Below, piece by piece: positions 44,390 to 54,471 of a stretch of 64,000 bases of DNA; positions within the stretch are counted from its first letter, which is position 1, and every line of letters begins with the position of its first letter. A model generated the notes under the pieces. That model made no database searches, had not been told where the DNA came from, and saw only the letters and a program-made list of their open reading frames with translations. The position numbers and the translations under genes are program-made. The stretch spans positions 1 to 64,000 of the forward strand of contig JAOEIQ010000006.1 in NCBI GenBank assembly GCA_026162565.1, written 5' to 3'. Source of the stretch: Flavobacteriaceae bacterium NBU2973. Lineage in GTDB: Bacteria > Bacteroidota > Bacteroidia > Flavobacteriales > Flavobacteriaceae.

Positions 44390-45811
44390 TTAATCTTTAA
44401 AAAGGGAGTATCTTTTAGTTAAGTCTTTGATTAGTTGCTCTTCTTCTTCGCTTTCTAAAAGTGTATTGTAGTTTTTCCAGAATGCTTTGTTATAAGGCTT
44501 GGGTGAGAAAATATCTGAATCCCAAGTATTAGATAAACTTTCAAGCACTATCTCATCATCATCAATTATTTCTGTAAATAAAATTTCTTGTATTGTTGAA
44601 TAGTAGCGCTCTTCTTTATTAACTGCAGATTCGTCTAACTCTGTTCGAGGGTCATCTTTAGCTACTCCAACATTAACTAATTTTGGTGTTTCATAATACA
44701 TGTAATTTAAATACATTTTATCTTGATACTCTTTATAAGTTATAACCAGTTTATGATTTAAATAGGTATCAAAAAGCGTCTTGCTTCTCACTCTTTGTCT
44801 TTCTGAAGCAGCATGCAGTTCATATTCTATTTTTTTAATAGCATAAGTGTCCCAATATAAATAAACAGATCCTTTAGGTTGAAACCCATCATTATAAACA
44901 CCTTTAGTGTTTAAGTCTGCATACTCTAAACTTTCTGAAATATTAATTTTATAAATTTTTCTATCGTTCTCAACTAAAACTGTATCTAATTTAAATTGGT
45001 GCGTTTTCAACATATCTTCACCAAAAAGTGCTTTCGGGCTTCCAGCGTTTCTTACTAAATTTAGTTTACCATGGAGCAACGTTTCTAAACCATTAATTCT
45101 AGTATCATTCCATTTAATGGCGTTTATTAAAGACGCTGTTTCTATTGTATCACGATTCAGGTTTTTTGATTTTAGTTTTATTCCTTTTATTTTATTTTTC
45201 AAATATGATGTATACGTTAGTAAACTATCTACATCTCTTAAGTCATAACTTTTACGAACCTGATCCACATTTACTTTTAGCTCTCCATTAGAAATAGAAT
45301 CTATCCCAGAATCGTATAAAGTTATCGCACTTTCTATAAGCCATTTAAACTCTTTTTTATTTCGTTCTTTATGACGTAGAAATCCTTTTTGTAAGTAAGC
45401 AGAATCAGGAAGATTATAGGTTAATTCTTCAATAGCACGAAGCATAATATCATTTCCTGTTTTTGGTCGAGTTTCGGCAATTAATAACACTTCATCTAGT
45501 GAGGCAACATCCGGATCTAAATACAGCTCGACTGAATCATCAAATTCATTTACAGGAATTTTGAAACTTTTAAATCCAATTGATGATACTACTAAGGTAT
45601 CAGTTTTAAACTTTTCTGGTACAACTAAAACAAACCTTCCATCAGAATTAGTGATGGTTCCAATGGTTGTTTCTTGAACATAGACACTTGCACTTTCTAG
45701 TGGTAAAAATGTCTCTCCATGCAGAACAATGTTCTTTAATTCAGTTTGAGAAAAAACAGTTGAAGCAATACCCAAAAACAGTATTGCAAAGTAAGTTTTA
45801 AGTAGGTTCAT
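44390..45811 (-). CDS. Carboxypeptidase-like regulatory domain protein
   Basis: The 473-residue protein has a signal peptide (1-21) and an N-terminal CarboxypepD_reg-like beta-sandwich (about 25-105: LHGETFLPLESASVYVQETT, then GTITNSDGRFVLVVP). A large domain follows that resembles the outer-membrane-associated region found after this domain in Bacteroidota, without a TonB-dependent barrel. The function is unknown; it is exported. It starts seven bases after the acyl-CoA dehydrogenase stop and is likely cotranscribed. Confidence 0.8.
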   Translation of the reverse strand: MNLLKTYFAILFLGIASTVFSQTELKNIVLHGETFLPLESASVYVQETTIGTITNSDGRFVLVVPEKFKTDTLVVSSIGFKSFKIPVNEFDDSVELYLDPDVASLDEVLLIAETRPKTGNDIMLRAIEELTYNLPDSAYLQKGFLRHKERNKKEFKWLIESAITLYDSGIDSISNGELKVNVDQVRKSYDLRDVDSLLTYTSYLKNKIKGIKLKSKNLNRDTIETASLINAIKWNDTRINGLETLLHGKLNLVRNAGSPKALFGEDMLKTHQFKLDTVLVENDRKIYKINISESLEYADLNTKGVYNDGFQPKGSVYLYWDTYAIKKIEYELHAASERQRVRSKTLFDTYLNHKLVITYKEYQDKMYLNYMYYETPKLVNVGVAKDDPRTELDESAVNKEERYYSTIQEILFTEIIDDDEIVLESLSNTWDSDIFSPKPYNKAFWKNYNTLLESEEEEQLIKDLTKRYSLFKD

Positions 45812-45818
45812 TTTAAGT

Positions 45819-46988
45819 TTATTTGGTAGCTGGTTTATAATCTCTTCCGTCGAGTGTCATTTTTGATATAATTTCACGAAGTATTTCACTTGTACCACCT
45901 CCTATTGGACCAAGTCTACTATCACGTAACATACGAGCTAAAGGGTATTCTTCCATATAACCATAACCTCCTAAATACTGCAAACATTGGTAAATAACTT
46001 CGTCAGCCATTTTAGTTGACTGTAGTTTTGCAATTGTTGCTTCTTTTACAACATACTCACCTTTATCTAATCGATAAGTCATTGCATAGTTAAATTCTTT
46101 ATTAACTAACATTTGAGCATACATATCTGCATACGAATGTCGTAGTGCTTGAAACTTATCTATTGTTTTACCAAAGGCTTGTCGCTCACTCATATATTGT
46201 TTAGCATATTCTAGTGCATATTCTGCACGAGCATGAGCATTGATTGCCATTATTAAGCGCTCTAAAGCAAAATGCTGCATAATGTAAGGGAAGCCTTTTC
46301 CTTCTTCTCCCATTAAATTACTTGCTGGAATTACTACATTATCAAACGCAATTTCTCCAGTATCTGATGCTCTCCAACCCAACTTATCTAATTTAGTTGC
46401 AGATACTCCAGGCGTATCTCTATCTATTATAAAAATACTAATACCTTTATTACCAAGCTCTGGACTTGTTTTAGCAGCAACTACTAAATAATCGCTATAA
46501 ACACCATTTGTAATAAATGTTTTAGAGCCATTAATTACATAAGTTTCTCCTTGCTTAACTGCTGTAGTTCTCATACCCGCAACATCACTTCCTCCAAATG
46601 GTTCTGTAATACACAAACAACCTATTTTTTCTCCAGTAATACTTACTGTTAAATATTTTTCTTTAATGGCATGATCTCCTTCTTTATTAACATGTGTCAT
46701 TGCTAAATAGACATGTGCCCAAATAGCTGCTGCAAAACCACCAGAATTTATTTTTTGTAACTCTTCTAATAAAATAACTGTGTAAAATAAGTCTAAATCT
46801 AAACCTCCATATTCTTCAGGATAGTTTAAACCAAAAAAGCCCATTTCCCCAAACTTCTCCCAAATAAAACGGTCGATAATTCCGGTTTCTTCCCATTTAT
46901 CAATATGAGGGACGACTTCCTTTTGTAAGAAATCCTGTAAACTTTTTCTAAATAATTCATGTTCTTCAGTGAAGTACATACTATTCAT
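45819..46988 (-). CDS. Acyl-CoA dehydrogenase
   Basis: The 389-residue flavoenzyme has the family pattern: CITEPFGGSDVAGMRTTA (FAD and substrate region), DKLGWRASDTGEIAFDNV, ERQAFGKTIDKFQALRH and the C-terminal QYLGGYGYMEEYP with RDSRLGPIGGGTSEI. It oxidises acyl-CoA to enoyl-CoA, passing electrons to ETF. Chain length is not predictable. Met4 is an alternative start. Confidence 0.94.
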   Translation of the reverse strand: MNSMYFTEEHELFRKSLQDFLQKEVVPHIDKWEETGIIDRFIWEKFGEMGFFGLNYPEEYGGLDLDLFYTVILLEELQKINSGGFAAAIWAHVYLAMTHVNKEGDHAIKEKYLTVSITGEKIGCLCITEPFGGSDVAGMRTTAVKQGETYVINGSKTFITNGVYSDYLVVAAKTSPELGNKGISIFIIDRDTPGVSATKLDKLGWRASDTGEIAFDNVVIPASNLMGEEGKGFPYIMQHFALERLIMAINAHARAEYALEYAKQYMSERQAFGKTIDKFQALRHSYADMYAQMLVNKEFNYAMTYRLDKGEYVVKEATIAKLQSTKMADEVIYQCLQYLGGYGYMEEYPLARMLRDSRLGPIGGGTSEILREIISKMTLDGRDYKPATK

Positions 46989-47000
46989 AAATCTGTCATT

Positions 47001-47882
47001 TTAATTGAGCTTCAAATATAATTTAATTATCTCGATTTTAGCTGCTGGGAATTGGTCAATTTTAAGCAACTCATCGAAACTCTGATAACCCTCTCTTAAA
47101 GTTCGTTGTTCAACAATTTGGTTTGCAAGATCGTAATCTATATGCTGAATCGTTACTAATTGTTCAACGGTTACTGTATTTAAATCAAACTTTTGAATAG
47201 CTCTAGGTGTTTTAACTGTAAATTGTTGTTTTACTCGCTCTATAACTTCTGGTGATAATCCATAAACATCCATCAATTGAATATCTGCGATAAAACCACC
47301 TTTAAATTTACTTCTAAATCTAATAATGCGTTCTGATAGTTTTTCTCCAATACCATTAACTTTTTGCAACTGGATTGCTGTAGCCAGATTTAAATCTATT
47401 TTTTCTGAAAATGATTTAGGTTTATTATAATTATTATATGAATTGAAATTTGGTTTAGGTTTTGGATTTGTAACCCAATCAGGAAATTTAAAATAAGGAG
47501 ATATGCTATTTAACAGCGAATCGGAAACTTTTGTTACTTGTTGAAATTGTTTTATAGAGTTTATCCATTTATTCTCCTCTCTAAATTTTAAAAGTCTATC
47601 TATTTCATCATTAGACATTCCTAAAGTATAGCCTTTATAGTCCGTTATGAAGTTTGGATTAAAAGGATAGATTTTAGGTTTGCGCTTTTCAACTTCTACT
47701 AATTTAAGGGAATCTATTTCTTTTTGGAAAGCGATAAATTGATCTTCGTCGTAGCTAATTTCTTTTTGAGGTATATCTATAAAAAAATACAAACACAATA
47801 GAGTAAGTATAAGTAGTAATAATGCAAAAATCCCATTTTGTTGCTTTTTTGTAAACACAAAATGGGATTTAAGATGTTTCAT
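47001..47882 (-). CDS. ComEA-like helix-hairpin-helix protein
   Basis: The 293-residue protein has one membrane helix (about 17-35) and repeated helix-hairpin-helix units: NPNFITDYKGYTLGMSNDEID, IDLNLATAIQLQKVNGIGEKLSERI and FDLNTVTVEQLVTIQHIDYDLA. Such motifs bind DNA; ComEA anchors incoming DNA in transformation. It has more HhH units than classical ComEA, as is usual for Bacteroidota. Other competence genes are absent from the window. Confidence 0.85.
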   Translation of the reverse strand: MKHLKSHFVFTKKQQNGIFALLLLILTLLCLYFFIDIPQKEISYDEDQFIAFQKEIDSLKLVEVEKRKPKIYPFNPNFITDYKGYTLGMSNDEIDRLLKFREENKWINSIKQFQQVTKVSDSLLNSISPYFKFPDWVTNPKPKPNFNSYNNYNKPKSFSEKIDLNLATAIQLQKVNGIGEKLSERIIRFRSKFKGGFIADIQLMDVYGLSPEVIERVKQQFTVKTPRAIQKFDLNTVTVEQLVTIQHIDYDLANQIVEQRTLREGYQSFDELLKIDQFPAAKIEIIKLYLKLN

Positions 47883-47918
47883 ATCTAATTAATTAGACAT
47901 GAATTTACAAAATTTATT

Positions 47919-49496
47919 TTATTCGCCTTTAATAGCCTTCATGTATTTTGTTAGTTCTTCCTTTACTTTTGGTGCTAAAATTATAAGACCAACCATGTTT
48001 GGTACCATCATTGCAAAAATCATAGCATCAGAGAAACCTATAACAGAATTTAAACTTGCTGCTGCACCAACAATCACAAATAAACAGAAGATAGTTTTAT
48101 ATAGATATTCCATTTTTTTAGATCTTCCAAATAAATAAGCCCAACCTTGAAAACCATAGTAAGACCATGATATCATAGTACTAAATGCAAATAATATTAC
48201 AGCAACAGTTAAGACATAAGGAAACCAACTAATAGCGCTACCAAAAGCTCCAGACGTCATTAATATGGCTTCTGCATCGTTTGCTGGTCCAACTCCAGTT
48301 AATGACCCTGTGATTATTAGTACTAGAGCTGTCATTGTACAAACAACAACTGTATCGATAAAAGGCTCCAACAAAGCAACCATACCTTCTGAAGCTGCAT
48401 ATTTTGTTTTAACAGCCGAGTGTGCAATAGATGAGGATCCTATTCCAGCTTCATTTGAAAAGGCTGCTCTTCTAAATCCTTGAATTAATACTCCAACTGC
48501 TCCACCAGCAATTCCTTCAGGACTGAAAGCTCCATTAAAAATTTGAGCAAAAGCATCACCAATCATATTAAAGTTAGCAAAAATTACAAATAGAGATGCA
48601 GCCACATAGATAGCTACCATAAAAGGCACAATTTTGTCTGTAACTTTTGCAATTTTCTTTATTCCTCCAATAATGACAATAGCAACTAGAACTGCCATTA
48701 CTAAACCAAATACCCAACGGTAACCAAATATAAAAGATTCCTGTCCTCCAGTCATATGTTCAAACAATTGAACAGCTTGGTTTACTTGAAACATGTTTCC
48801 ACCTCCAAAAGATCCACCTATGACAAATATGGCAAATAAGGTCGCTAAAACTTTACCTAAAGTTTTATTTTTTAACCCTTTAGTTAAATAGTACATTGGT
48901 CCTCCATAAACGGTTCCGTCTTCTGCAATATCTCTGTATTTAACACCAAGTGTACACTCTACAAATTTTGAAGCCATTCCTAATAACCCTGCAATTATCA
49001 TCCAAAAAGTTGCTCCTGCTCCACCAATTGAAACTGCAATTGCTACACCTGCAATATTTCCTAATCCAACAGTAGCGGATAACGCTGCTGTAAGTGCTTG
49101 AAAATGGGATACTTCGCCATCATGCCCTTCTACTCTTATTGTATCTGGATTGTCAGGCTCGTCAGTAAATGAAGATTTTCCAGCCTCCACCTTATGATTT
49201 TCACGACCTTCTAAACCATCATATTTACCTCTCACAATATTTACCGAAGTTAAAAAACCACTAAAGTTTATGAAGTTGAAATAAATAGTAAAATAGATTG
49301 CTCCTATTATTAGTGGGAATAGCACCCAGTAGACGCTTATCGTGTCTGTAAAAGGTATTTGATAAAAAATAAAGTTTACGAACCAACCAGTAGCATCGCC
49401 AAAGGCTTGATCGATTTTTTGATCTATTCCGACTTCTTGAGCAAAGGTTAAAATTGGTAATATTAAAGTAAAAATTGAAAGAAGACGTTTCTTCAT
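47919..49496 (-). CDS. Alanine/sodium symporter family protein (AGCS)
   Basis: The 525-residue protein has about eleven membrane helices and family motifs: SATVGLGNIAGVAIAVSIGG, GPMYYLTKGLKNK, RRAAFSNEAGIGSSSIAHSA and FSTMISWSYYGFQGWAYLFG. It starts with a signal-like segment. It imports alanine or glycine with sodium. Confidence 0.94.
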   Translation of the reverse strand: MKKRLLSIFTLILPILTFAQEVGIDQKIDQAFGDATGWFVNFIFYQIPFTDTISVYWVLFPLIIGAIYFTIYFNFINFSGFLTSVNIVRGKYDGLEGRENHKVEAGKSSFTDEPDNPDTIRVEGHDGEVSHFQALTAALSATVGLGNIAGVAIAVSIGGAGATFWMIIAGLLGMASKFVECTLGVKYRDIAEDGTVYGGPMYYLTKGLKNKTLGKVLATLFAIFVIGGSFGGGNMFQVNQAVQLFEHMTGGQESFIFGYRWVFGLVMAVLVAIVIIGGIKKIAKVTDKIVPFMVAIYVAASLFVIFANFNMIGDAFAQIFNGAFSPEGIAGGAVGVLIQGFRRAAFSNEAGIGSSSIAHSAVKTKYAASEGMVALLEPFIDTVVVCTMTALVLIITGSLTGVGPANDAEAILMTSGAFGSAISWFPYVLTVAVILFAFSTMISWSYYGFQGWAYLFGRSKKMEYLYKTIFCLFVIVGAAASLNSVIGFSDAMIFAMMVPNMVGLIILAPKVKEELTKYMKAIKGE

Positions 49497-49601
49497 AATT
49501 ATAGAAATTAGTTAGTATTTTATATTGACTAGTTAGTTAAGTCAGCAAGATGCTAAAAAAAAATGAGTTTTTAAAATAGGTTCTGTTAAATGCCCTAGAA
49601 T

Positions 49602-50627
49602 TTAATCTAAATTGTAAACTGAATTTAATTTTTCAATTTGTTCTGGTCTACCTAAAACAATAATTTTAGAATTTGATACCAATTCTACATTTGCTTCAGG
49701 ATTTACTATGTACTCTCCACTACCATCTTTAAATCCAATAACTGTACAGCCTGTTTTTTTACGTAAGTCTAAATCTCTGATTGTTTTAATAGTATTTGAG
49801 GTATTGTATAATTTTTCAACCTCTACTTCTTCTATATTAATGTTAGACTCTCCTACAATAGATAAATTATCAATAAATTCTATTAAATCTGGAACCACCA
49901 CTAAAGAAGCCATGTGATCACCTCCTATTATATCTGGTAGAATTACATTATTAGCTCCAGCTAATTTTAGCTTATTATAGGATGTTTCTTGTGATGCTCT
50001 GCTTATTATTTGCAATTCTTTATTTATTTGTCTCGCCGATAAAACAACAAATAGATTATCTGCATCATTTGGCAAGGCAGCGATTAAAGTACTAGCCCTT
50101 TCTATTCCGGCTTGAATTAAAACCTCATCTTCATTAGCATTACCATAAACAAAAGGTACTAAGGTACTCTGAAACTTATCAATTATATCCTTATTTCTCT
50201 CTATAACCACAAATGGTTGCTTGTGAGCCATTAATTTTTTTGCAGCTTGTTTTCCATTTCTTCCATAACCGCAAATAATAATATGGTTTTTAAGTGCATC
50301 TATTTGTTTCTGCATTTTTTTTTGTTTTAACTCTTCGTAATTATTTCTTGATAAAATATATTCTGTAATAACACTAATAGCATAACCAACAATAATAACA
50401 CTAGCTAGTATTAAAAATACTGTAAATATTTTAGATACATCATCCAAAGGCTGTACTTCTCCAAAACCTACAGTTGTTATGGTTATTACAGTCATGTAAA
50501 GTGCATCTATCCACGAATAATGCGACATCAATTTAAAACCTAGTACACCAATAAACAGTAATACAACTAATAATACTATAGCAGTATAAATTTTAGATCT
50601 AAATAATTTTAAGAGTGGGTTTGCCAT
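49602..50627 (-). CDS. Two-helix potassium channel with RCK (TrkA-N) domain
   Basis: The 341-residue protein has two membrane helices (about 14-32 and 71-90) around the filter TTVGFGEVQP, then the NAD/ligand-binding Rossmann domain (HIIICGYGRNGKQAAKKL) and a TrkA-C-like domain at about 255-341. It resembles MthK/Kch-type channels gated by cytosolic ligands. It starts three bases after the PspC gene. Confidence 0.93.
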   Translation of the reverse strand: MANPLLKLFRSKIYTAIVLLVVLLFIGVLGFKLMSHYSWIDALYMTVITITTVGFGEVQPLDDVSKIFTVFLILASVIIVGYAISVITEYILSRNNYEELKQKKMQKQIDALKNHIIICGYGRNGKQAAKKLMAHKQPFVVIERNKDIIDKFQSTLVPFVYGNANEDEVLIQAGIERASTLIAALPNDADNLFVVLSARQINKELQIISRASQETSYNKLKLAGANNVILPDIIGGDHMASLVVVPDLIEFIDNLSIVGESNINIEEVEVEKLYNTSNTIKTIRDLDLRKKTGCTVIGFKDGSGEYIVNPEANVELVSNSKIIVLGRPEQIEKLNSVYNLD

Positions 50628-50630
50628 AGT

Positions 50631-50858
50631 TTAGAGATCGAAAACTGAAGTACGTTTGGTATATAATCTGTCTTTAATACCAATCCAAAATGCTAAAAAC
50701 AAGTACAATGCAAAACCAAAACCCAGTGTTACAAATGTTAAGTACATAAACGACGTTCTTACCACTTTAGCTCTAATACCTAATCTATCTGCAATACGTT
50801 GACAAACATAGTAACCATGTTTCTGAAAAAAGAGTAAGGTTTTATAAAATGGATTCAT
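50631..50858 (-). CDS. PspC domain protein
   Basis: The 75-residue protein fits a PspC domain: GYYVCQRIADRLGIRAKVVRTSF, then one membrane helix (about 39-61). PspC proteins sense membrane stress in other bacteria. Here it is paired with a potassium channel, which suggests a shared membrane-related role. Confidence 0.85.
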   Translation of the reverse strand: MNPFYKTLLFFQKHGYYVCQRIADRLGIRAKVVRTSFMYLTFVTLGFGFALYLFLAFWIGIKDRLYTKRTSVFDL

Positions 50859-50894
50859 ACAAACAAAGATGATGAAATTTTACTACAAAAAAAA

Positions 50895-50917
50895 CCTTCT
50901 TAAATTAATTAAGAAGG
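50895..50917 (-). terminator. Terminator after the HEIGH metalloprotease gene
   Basis: CCTTCTTAA (50895-50903) pairs with TTAAGAAGG (50909-50917), and a T8 run follows on the minus strand. Confidence 0.85.
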
Positions 50918-50943
50918 CTTTAAAGAACTTTTAATAACTTTTA

Positions 50944-51783
50944 TTAATACATGTCTAATAAAGCAATTTTATCATTATTATTTAAAGTCTGAGCTGGACC
51001 ACATGCTTGCATTAAAGAAGATGGATCTGAACCAGTAGGAGTTCCATCGACATAAACAGCTCCAACTCCAGCTGAACCTTCATTAATATTTTGTCCACAA
51101 CTTTCACGAGTTTGATAATCTGTATGACGGAAACCAATACAGTGACCAATTTCATGAGCCATTGTTCCTGCTACTTCCCCTTGAGAAGGGTTTAATAAAT
51201 CGAACCAAACAGTATTAATTCCGAAGCTTTTTGCAGGGTCTCCTTTTCTACTAGGGAAACCTGCAGCAATACCAAGAGTTATAAAACCTCCGGAAGGTTG
51301 TTCTGAAAAAGCAGTAACTTCAATATTAGCTTTCTTTTTTCCTTTTAATCCAAATGCAACCCTTTCAAAAGTGATTAAAGAACCTACATTATTATACATA
51401 TCTATTGCATCATCCAATGCATTAGATCCCAAGGTACCTAAATCAGGTGAGACTGCAATAGTAATTACTCTAGGTAATCTCTTTACTAGATTTACGGTAT
51501 GATATTGTCTAGTTTGATTATCATTGTAAGATTCTATTAATTCATCAATCTGTTCTTCTGTTAAAAATAGATCTTCAACTCTAACTCCTTCTTCTCCGAA
51601 CATCGTAGCCATTTTAGCATTTGAAATATCAAAATGTAAACCTGCTAATTTTGATAATAAATCTCCTGATAAGGACTCTTCTTCTATGTTCTGAAGACTT
51701 TCTCCTTCTGATTGACATGAATTAAAACCTATTAAGATAAGTAGACTTAATAGAGCTAATTTGAAAATTGGTTTTTTAATCAT
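50944..51783 (-). CDS. M57-type HEIGH metalloprotease lipoprotein
   Basis: The 279-residue protein has a lipoprotein signal (FNSC, cysteine 23) and the zinc motif HEIGHCIGFRH at 210-220 (H210, E211, H214, H220), matching HExxHxxGxxH. SSLMQ further on may be the Met-turn. M57 proteases are found in Bacteroidota; the substrate is unknown. It is a single gene with its own terminator, after an AT-rich gap with no gene at 51784-51951. Confidence 0.9.
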   Translation of the reverse strand: MIKKPIFKLALLSLLILIGFNSCQSEGESLQNIEEESLSGDLLSKLAGLHFDISNAKMATMFGEEGVRVEDLFLTEEQIDELIESYNDNQTRQYHTVNLVKRLPRVITIAVSPDLGTLGSNALDDAIDMYNNVGSLITFERVAFGLKGKKKANIEVTAFSEQPSGGFITLGIAAGFPSRKGDPAKSFGINTVWFDLLNPSQGEVAGTMAHEIGHCIGFRHTDYQTRESCGQNINEGSAGVGAVYVDGTPTGSDPSSLMQACGPAQTLNNNDKIALLDMY

Positions 51784-51951
51784 TTTTAATGGTTTAATTG
51801 TTAATTATTGTTAAAATTTTGATGAATATATAATTTTTTTAAAAAAAGAATGATGGAATATTAATTTATTCGACAAAAAACATAATTCGAGATAAATCAA
51901 TCTTAAATGGCATCACTCTAAATTCAAATTAAACTTTAACTATAATTAAAA

Positions 51952-53226
51952 TCATGATCCGGATAAAAGCGAATTTCCAACAGCGCAATCTAAACATTTA
52001 TTTTTATCGCAATAGCTATTTTTTAATTGAATAATTGCTTGAGAATTCATTGCGGATGTTGCGATTGGTTTTAAACTTTGAAATTTTGAAACAATAGTGT
52101 TATTTTCTGGTTTGAGTTCTTTAATTAAATTTAAAACTTCTTCATTTACATCTTTCCCTAATTGTTTTGCATAGGCAAATTTTAAGGGAATAATTGTATT
52201 GATAAGTAATAAATCTATAAATGCTTTTGAAAGTTTTTTAGTAATAACCTTTGAAGTTTTTGTAAACGTATAATGTGATTTCCAAAATTCTGAAGTAGAT
52301 ACATTAAATAGTTTATAAAACTCTTCTTTACTCCTTGCCTCTATGACTTGAGAAAATACATTTTGATGGGCAACATATAAACTAGCTAATTGAGATAATC
52401 GTATTGTTGGAAAGTTTGGTGGACGCAACCTAAAAAACTGAATTGGAAGTACTCCTTCATTCTGCAATTGAAATTTCTGTTTTAAAAAACCGTACTCTTT
52501 TTGAAGGTCTTTATAATAAGTCACTTCTACATCATCATTAATTAAATCTGACTGTCCAAATAATAATGCTTCTAATTGTAGATTGTTAGATTGTACTTTT
52601 CTAATCACAGAAAAATCAATAGAATTTGCTAGGCTTAAAAAAGCTTCACCATTTACTTTAAGTCCAAAGCTTTTAGCAAGCATTTTAAATAGTACTGCTT
52701 CCCAATCATTTTTAGAACTCATTAAAAAGTTATTAATAGTCTCTGCCTTTTGTTCCAGTCGTTCTAAATACAATCGCTCTAGCCAATTGTTAATTGTAAA
52801 ATCATCAACACTAGAAAAATCAGTTTCACAATTGATCCATTTTTGTTGTTTATTAAAAAGCTTTTGATATTTGTCTAGTAGTTCTTTATCAACATAGTTT
52901 TTAAGTTCTAAAGTAGGAATTCTGGATTGATCTTTTCTAAATATTTCGGTATCGTCTTCCCAAACAACATGTAGAATAACGTTATCATAAGCCTTATCTT
53001 TTTCATGATTATGTAAAAACCAATCGCTAGATTTTAAATGGATTTCAATAGTTCCTGCCCAAAGTTGACCATCAATTTCTATTTGTGCATTAAAAAAATC
53101 TGGTCCAGAATTGAAATTATGTTCTCCTACAGATTTAATAAGCACTGTTTCATTACTAGAAGTTTTCAAGTTTAAAAACTGAAATTTTTTATATTTCCAG
53201 ATATAATGTAAAAAATCCTCTTGCAT
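51952..53226 (-). CDS. DUF2851 family protein
   Basis: The 424-residue protein begins MQEDFLHYIWKYKKFQ and has GPDFFNAQIEIDGQLWAGTIEIHLKSSDW, the DUF2851 hallmark that recalls PD-(D/E)XK-like nuclease folds, and a C-terminal cysteine cluster YCDKNKCLDCAVG that may bind zinc. Family function is unknown. The nuclease idea is inference from the GPDF...E.H pattern. Confidence 0.88.
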   Translation of the reverse strand: MQEDFLHYIWKYKKFQFLNLKTSSNETVLIKSVGEHNFNSGPDFFNAQIEIDGQLWAGTIEIHLKSSDWFLHNHEKDKAYDNVILHVVWEDDTEIFRKDQSRIPTLELKNYVDKELLDKYQKLFNKQQKWINCETDFSSVDDFTINNWLERLYLERLEQKAETINNFLMSSKNDWEAVLFKMLAKSFGLKVNGEAFLSLANSIDFSVIRKVQSNNLQLEALLFGQSDLINDDVEVTYYKDLQKEYGFLKQKFQLQNEGVLPIQFFRLRPPNFPTIRLSQLASLYVAHQNVFSQVIEARSKEEFYKLFNVSTSEFWKSHYTFTKTSKVITKKLSKAFIDLLLINTIIPLKFAYAKQLGKDVNEEVLNLIKELKPENNTIVSKFQSLKPIATSAMNSQAIIQLKNSYCDKNKCLDCAVGNSLLSGS

Positions 53227-53365
53227 CTTACTAATTTATAATTACTTAAAACTATTTGCAAGTTAACTTGTCTTTATCTAAAAAATCTACGAACTTCGTT
53301 AGAGCTGATAGGGTTTTTACATCTATTGAATTCAAAGCCCTTTCAAATTCTAATTATCTTCAAAA

Positions 53366-54136
53366 ATGCTCATACTGTTTGCCAAAGCATCATTAATTAT
53401 ATTTATCCTAGTAACCTTGTTATGGCTTTGGAGTATAATCATTACAAATGTTAGTATAGTCGATATTTTTTGGGGTTTAGGGTTTATTATCGTCAATACT
53501 TTTTATTTTTTTAAGTCAGAAAATCCTACTACGCGACACTATATAGTTTTAACTCTCGTAGCAATTTGGGGATTACGATTGGCTGGTTATTTAGCTTGGA
53601 GAAATATTGGCAAAGGTGAAGATTATAGATACCAAGAGTTTAGAAAAAATTATGGTTCTAAACGCTATTGGTGGATAAGTTATTTTCAAACCTTTTTATT
53701 ACAAGGTGCTTTACTCTTGATAATCTCACTACCGTTATTAGCAATTAACGTAAGTAACTACGAACTAAATTACCTTGATTATATAGCGATACTTATTTGG
53801 TGTGTTGGCTTTACTTTTGAAGCTGGAGGTGATTATCAATTAGCTAGATTCAAAAAAAATCCAGAAAATAAAGGCAAGGTCCTTAACACAGGATTTTGGA
53901 AGTATACTAGGCATCCTAATTATTTTGGAGATGCTACTATATGGATTGCTTATGCTCTATTTTGCATAGCTTCAGGAAATTATTGGCAAGTTATTGGAAC
54001 GGTTATTATGATTTTCTTTTTAATTAAAGTATCAGGAGTTGCCTTATTAGAAAAAACATTAAAAACTACAAAACCACAGTATAGAGAGTACATTGAAAAA
54101 ACCAATGCTTTTTTTCCTTGGTTTCCTAAAAAATAA
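53366..54136 (+). CDS. DUF1295 (steroid 5-alpha-reductase-like) membrane protein
   Basis: The 256-residue protein has about six membrane helices. The conserved C-terminal signature begins FKKNPENKGKVLNTGFWKYT, followed by RHPNYFGD and later EYIEKTNAFFPWFPKK, as in DUF1295 proteins. They resemble NADPH-dependent sterol reductases; the bacterial substrate is unknown. The next gene begins at the base after its stop. Confidence 0.92.
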   Translation: MLILFAKASLIIFILVTLLWLWSIIITNVSIVDIFWGLGFIIVNTFYFFKSENPTTRHYIVLTLVAIWGLRLAGYLAWRNIGKGEDYRYQEFRKNYGSKRYWWISYFQTFLLQGALLLIISLPLLAINVSNYELNYLDYIAILIWCVGFTFEAGGDYQLARFKKNPENKGKVLNTGFWKYTRHPNYFGDATIWIAYALFCIASGNYWQVIGTVIMIFFLIKVSGVALLEKTLKTTKPQYREYIEKTNAFFPWFPKK

Positions 54137-54406
54137 ATGAACTTTATAAAACAACATTTCTGGCTAATACTATTTATAGTTTGGGGATTACCTATGACTT
54201 ATTATAGAAGTAAGTTCAGGAAAATTGTATACCAAACAGATAGTTGGCTAATTAATATAAAACCATTATTTGTAAAAGAATTGAAAGCATTATTTGGAAC
54301 CATCTATCCAGAAAATAAAGACTCTATTAAGTTCAGAAATTTTTATAGGTTTTATCTTTTAATCTATTTAATACTATTTGTTGTTTACTATTTTCAAAAA
54401 AAATAA
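54137..54406 (+). CDS. Small membrane-associated protein of unknown function
   Basis: The 89-residue protein has hydrophobic ends (about 7-22 and 68-86) and a basic middle (RSKFRKIVYQTDSWLINIKP). It starts immediately after the DUF1295 stop, which supports it as a real gene of the same transcript. I recognise no family. Confidence 0.65.
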   Translation: MNFIKQHFWLILFIVWGLPMTYYRSKFRKIVYQTDSWLINIKPLFVKELKALFGTIYPENKDSIKFRNFYRFYLLIYLILFVVYYFQKK

Positions 54407-54471
54407 GCTTACTTTTCAGGAGATTTTAAATTCCAATTGTTATATAAGTAAATCTCAAATAATTTACTTAA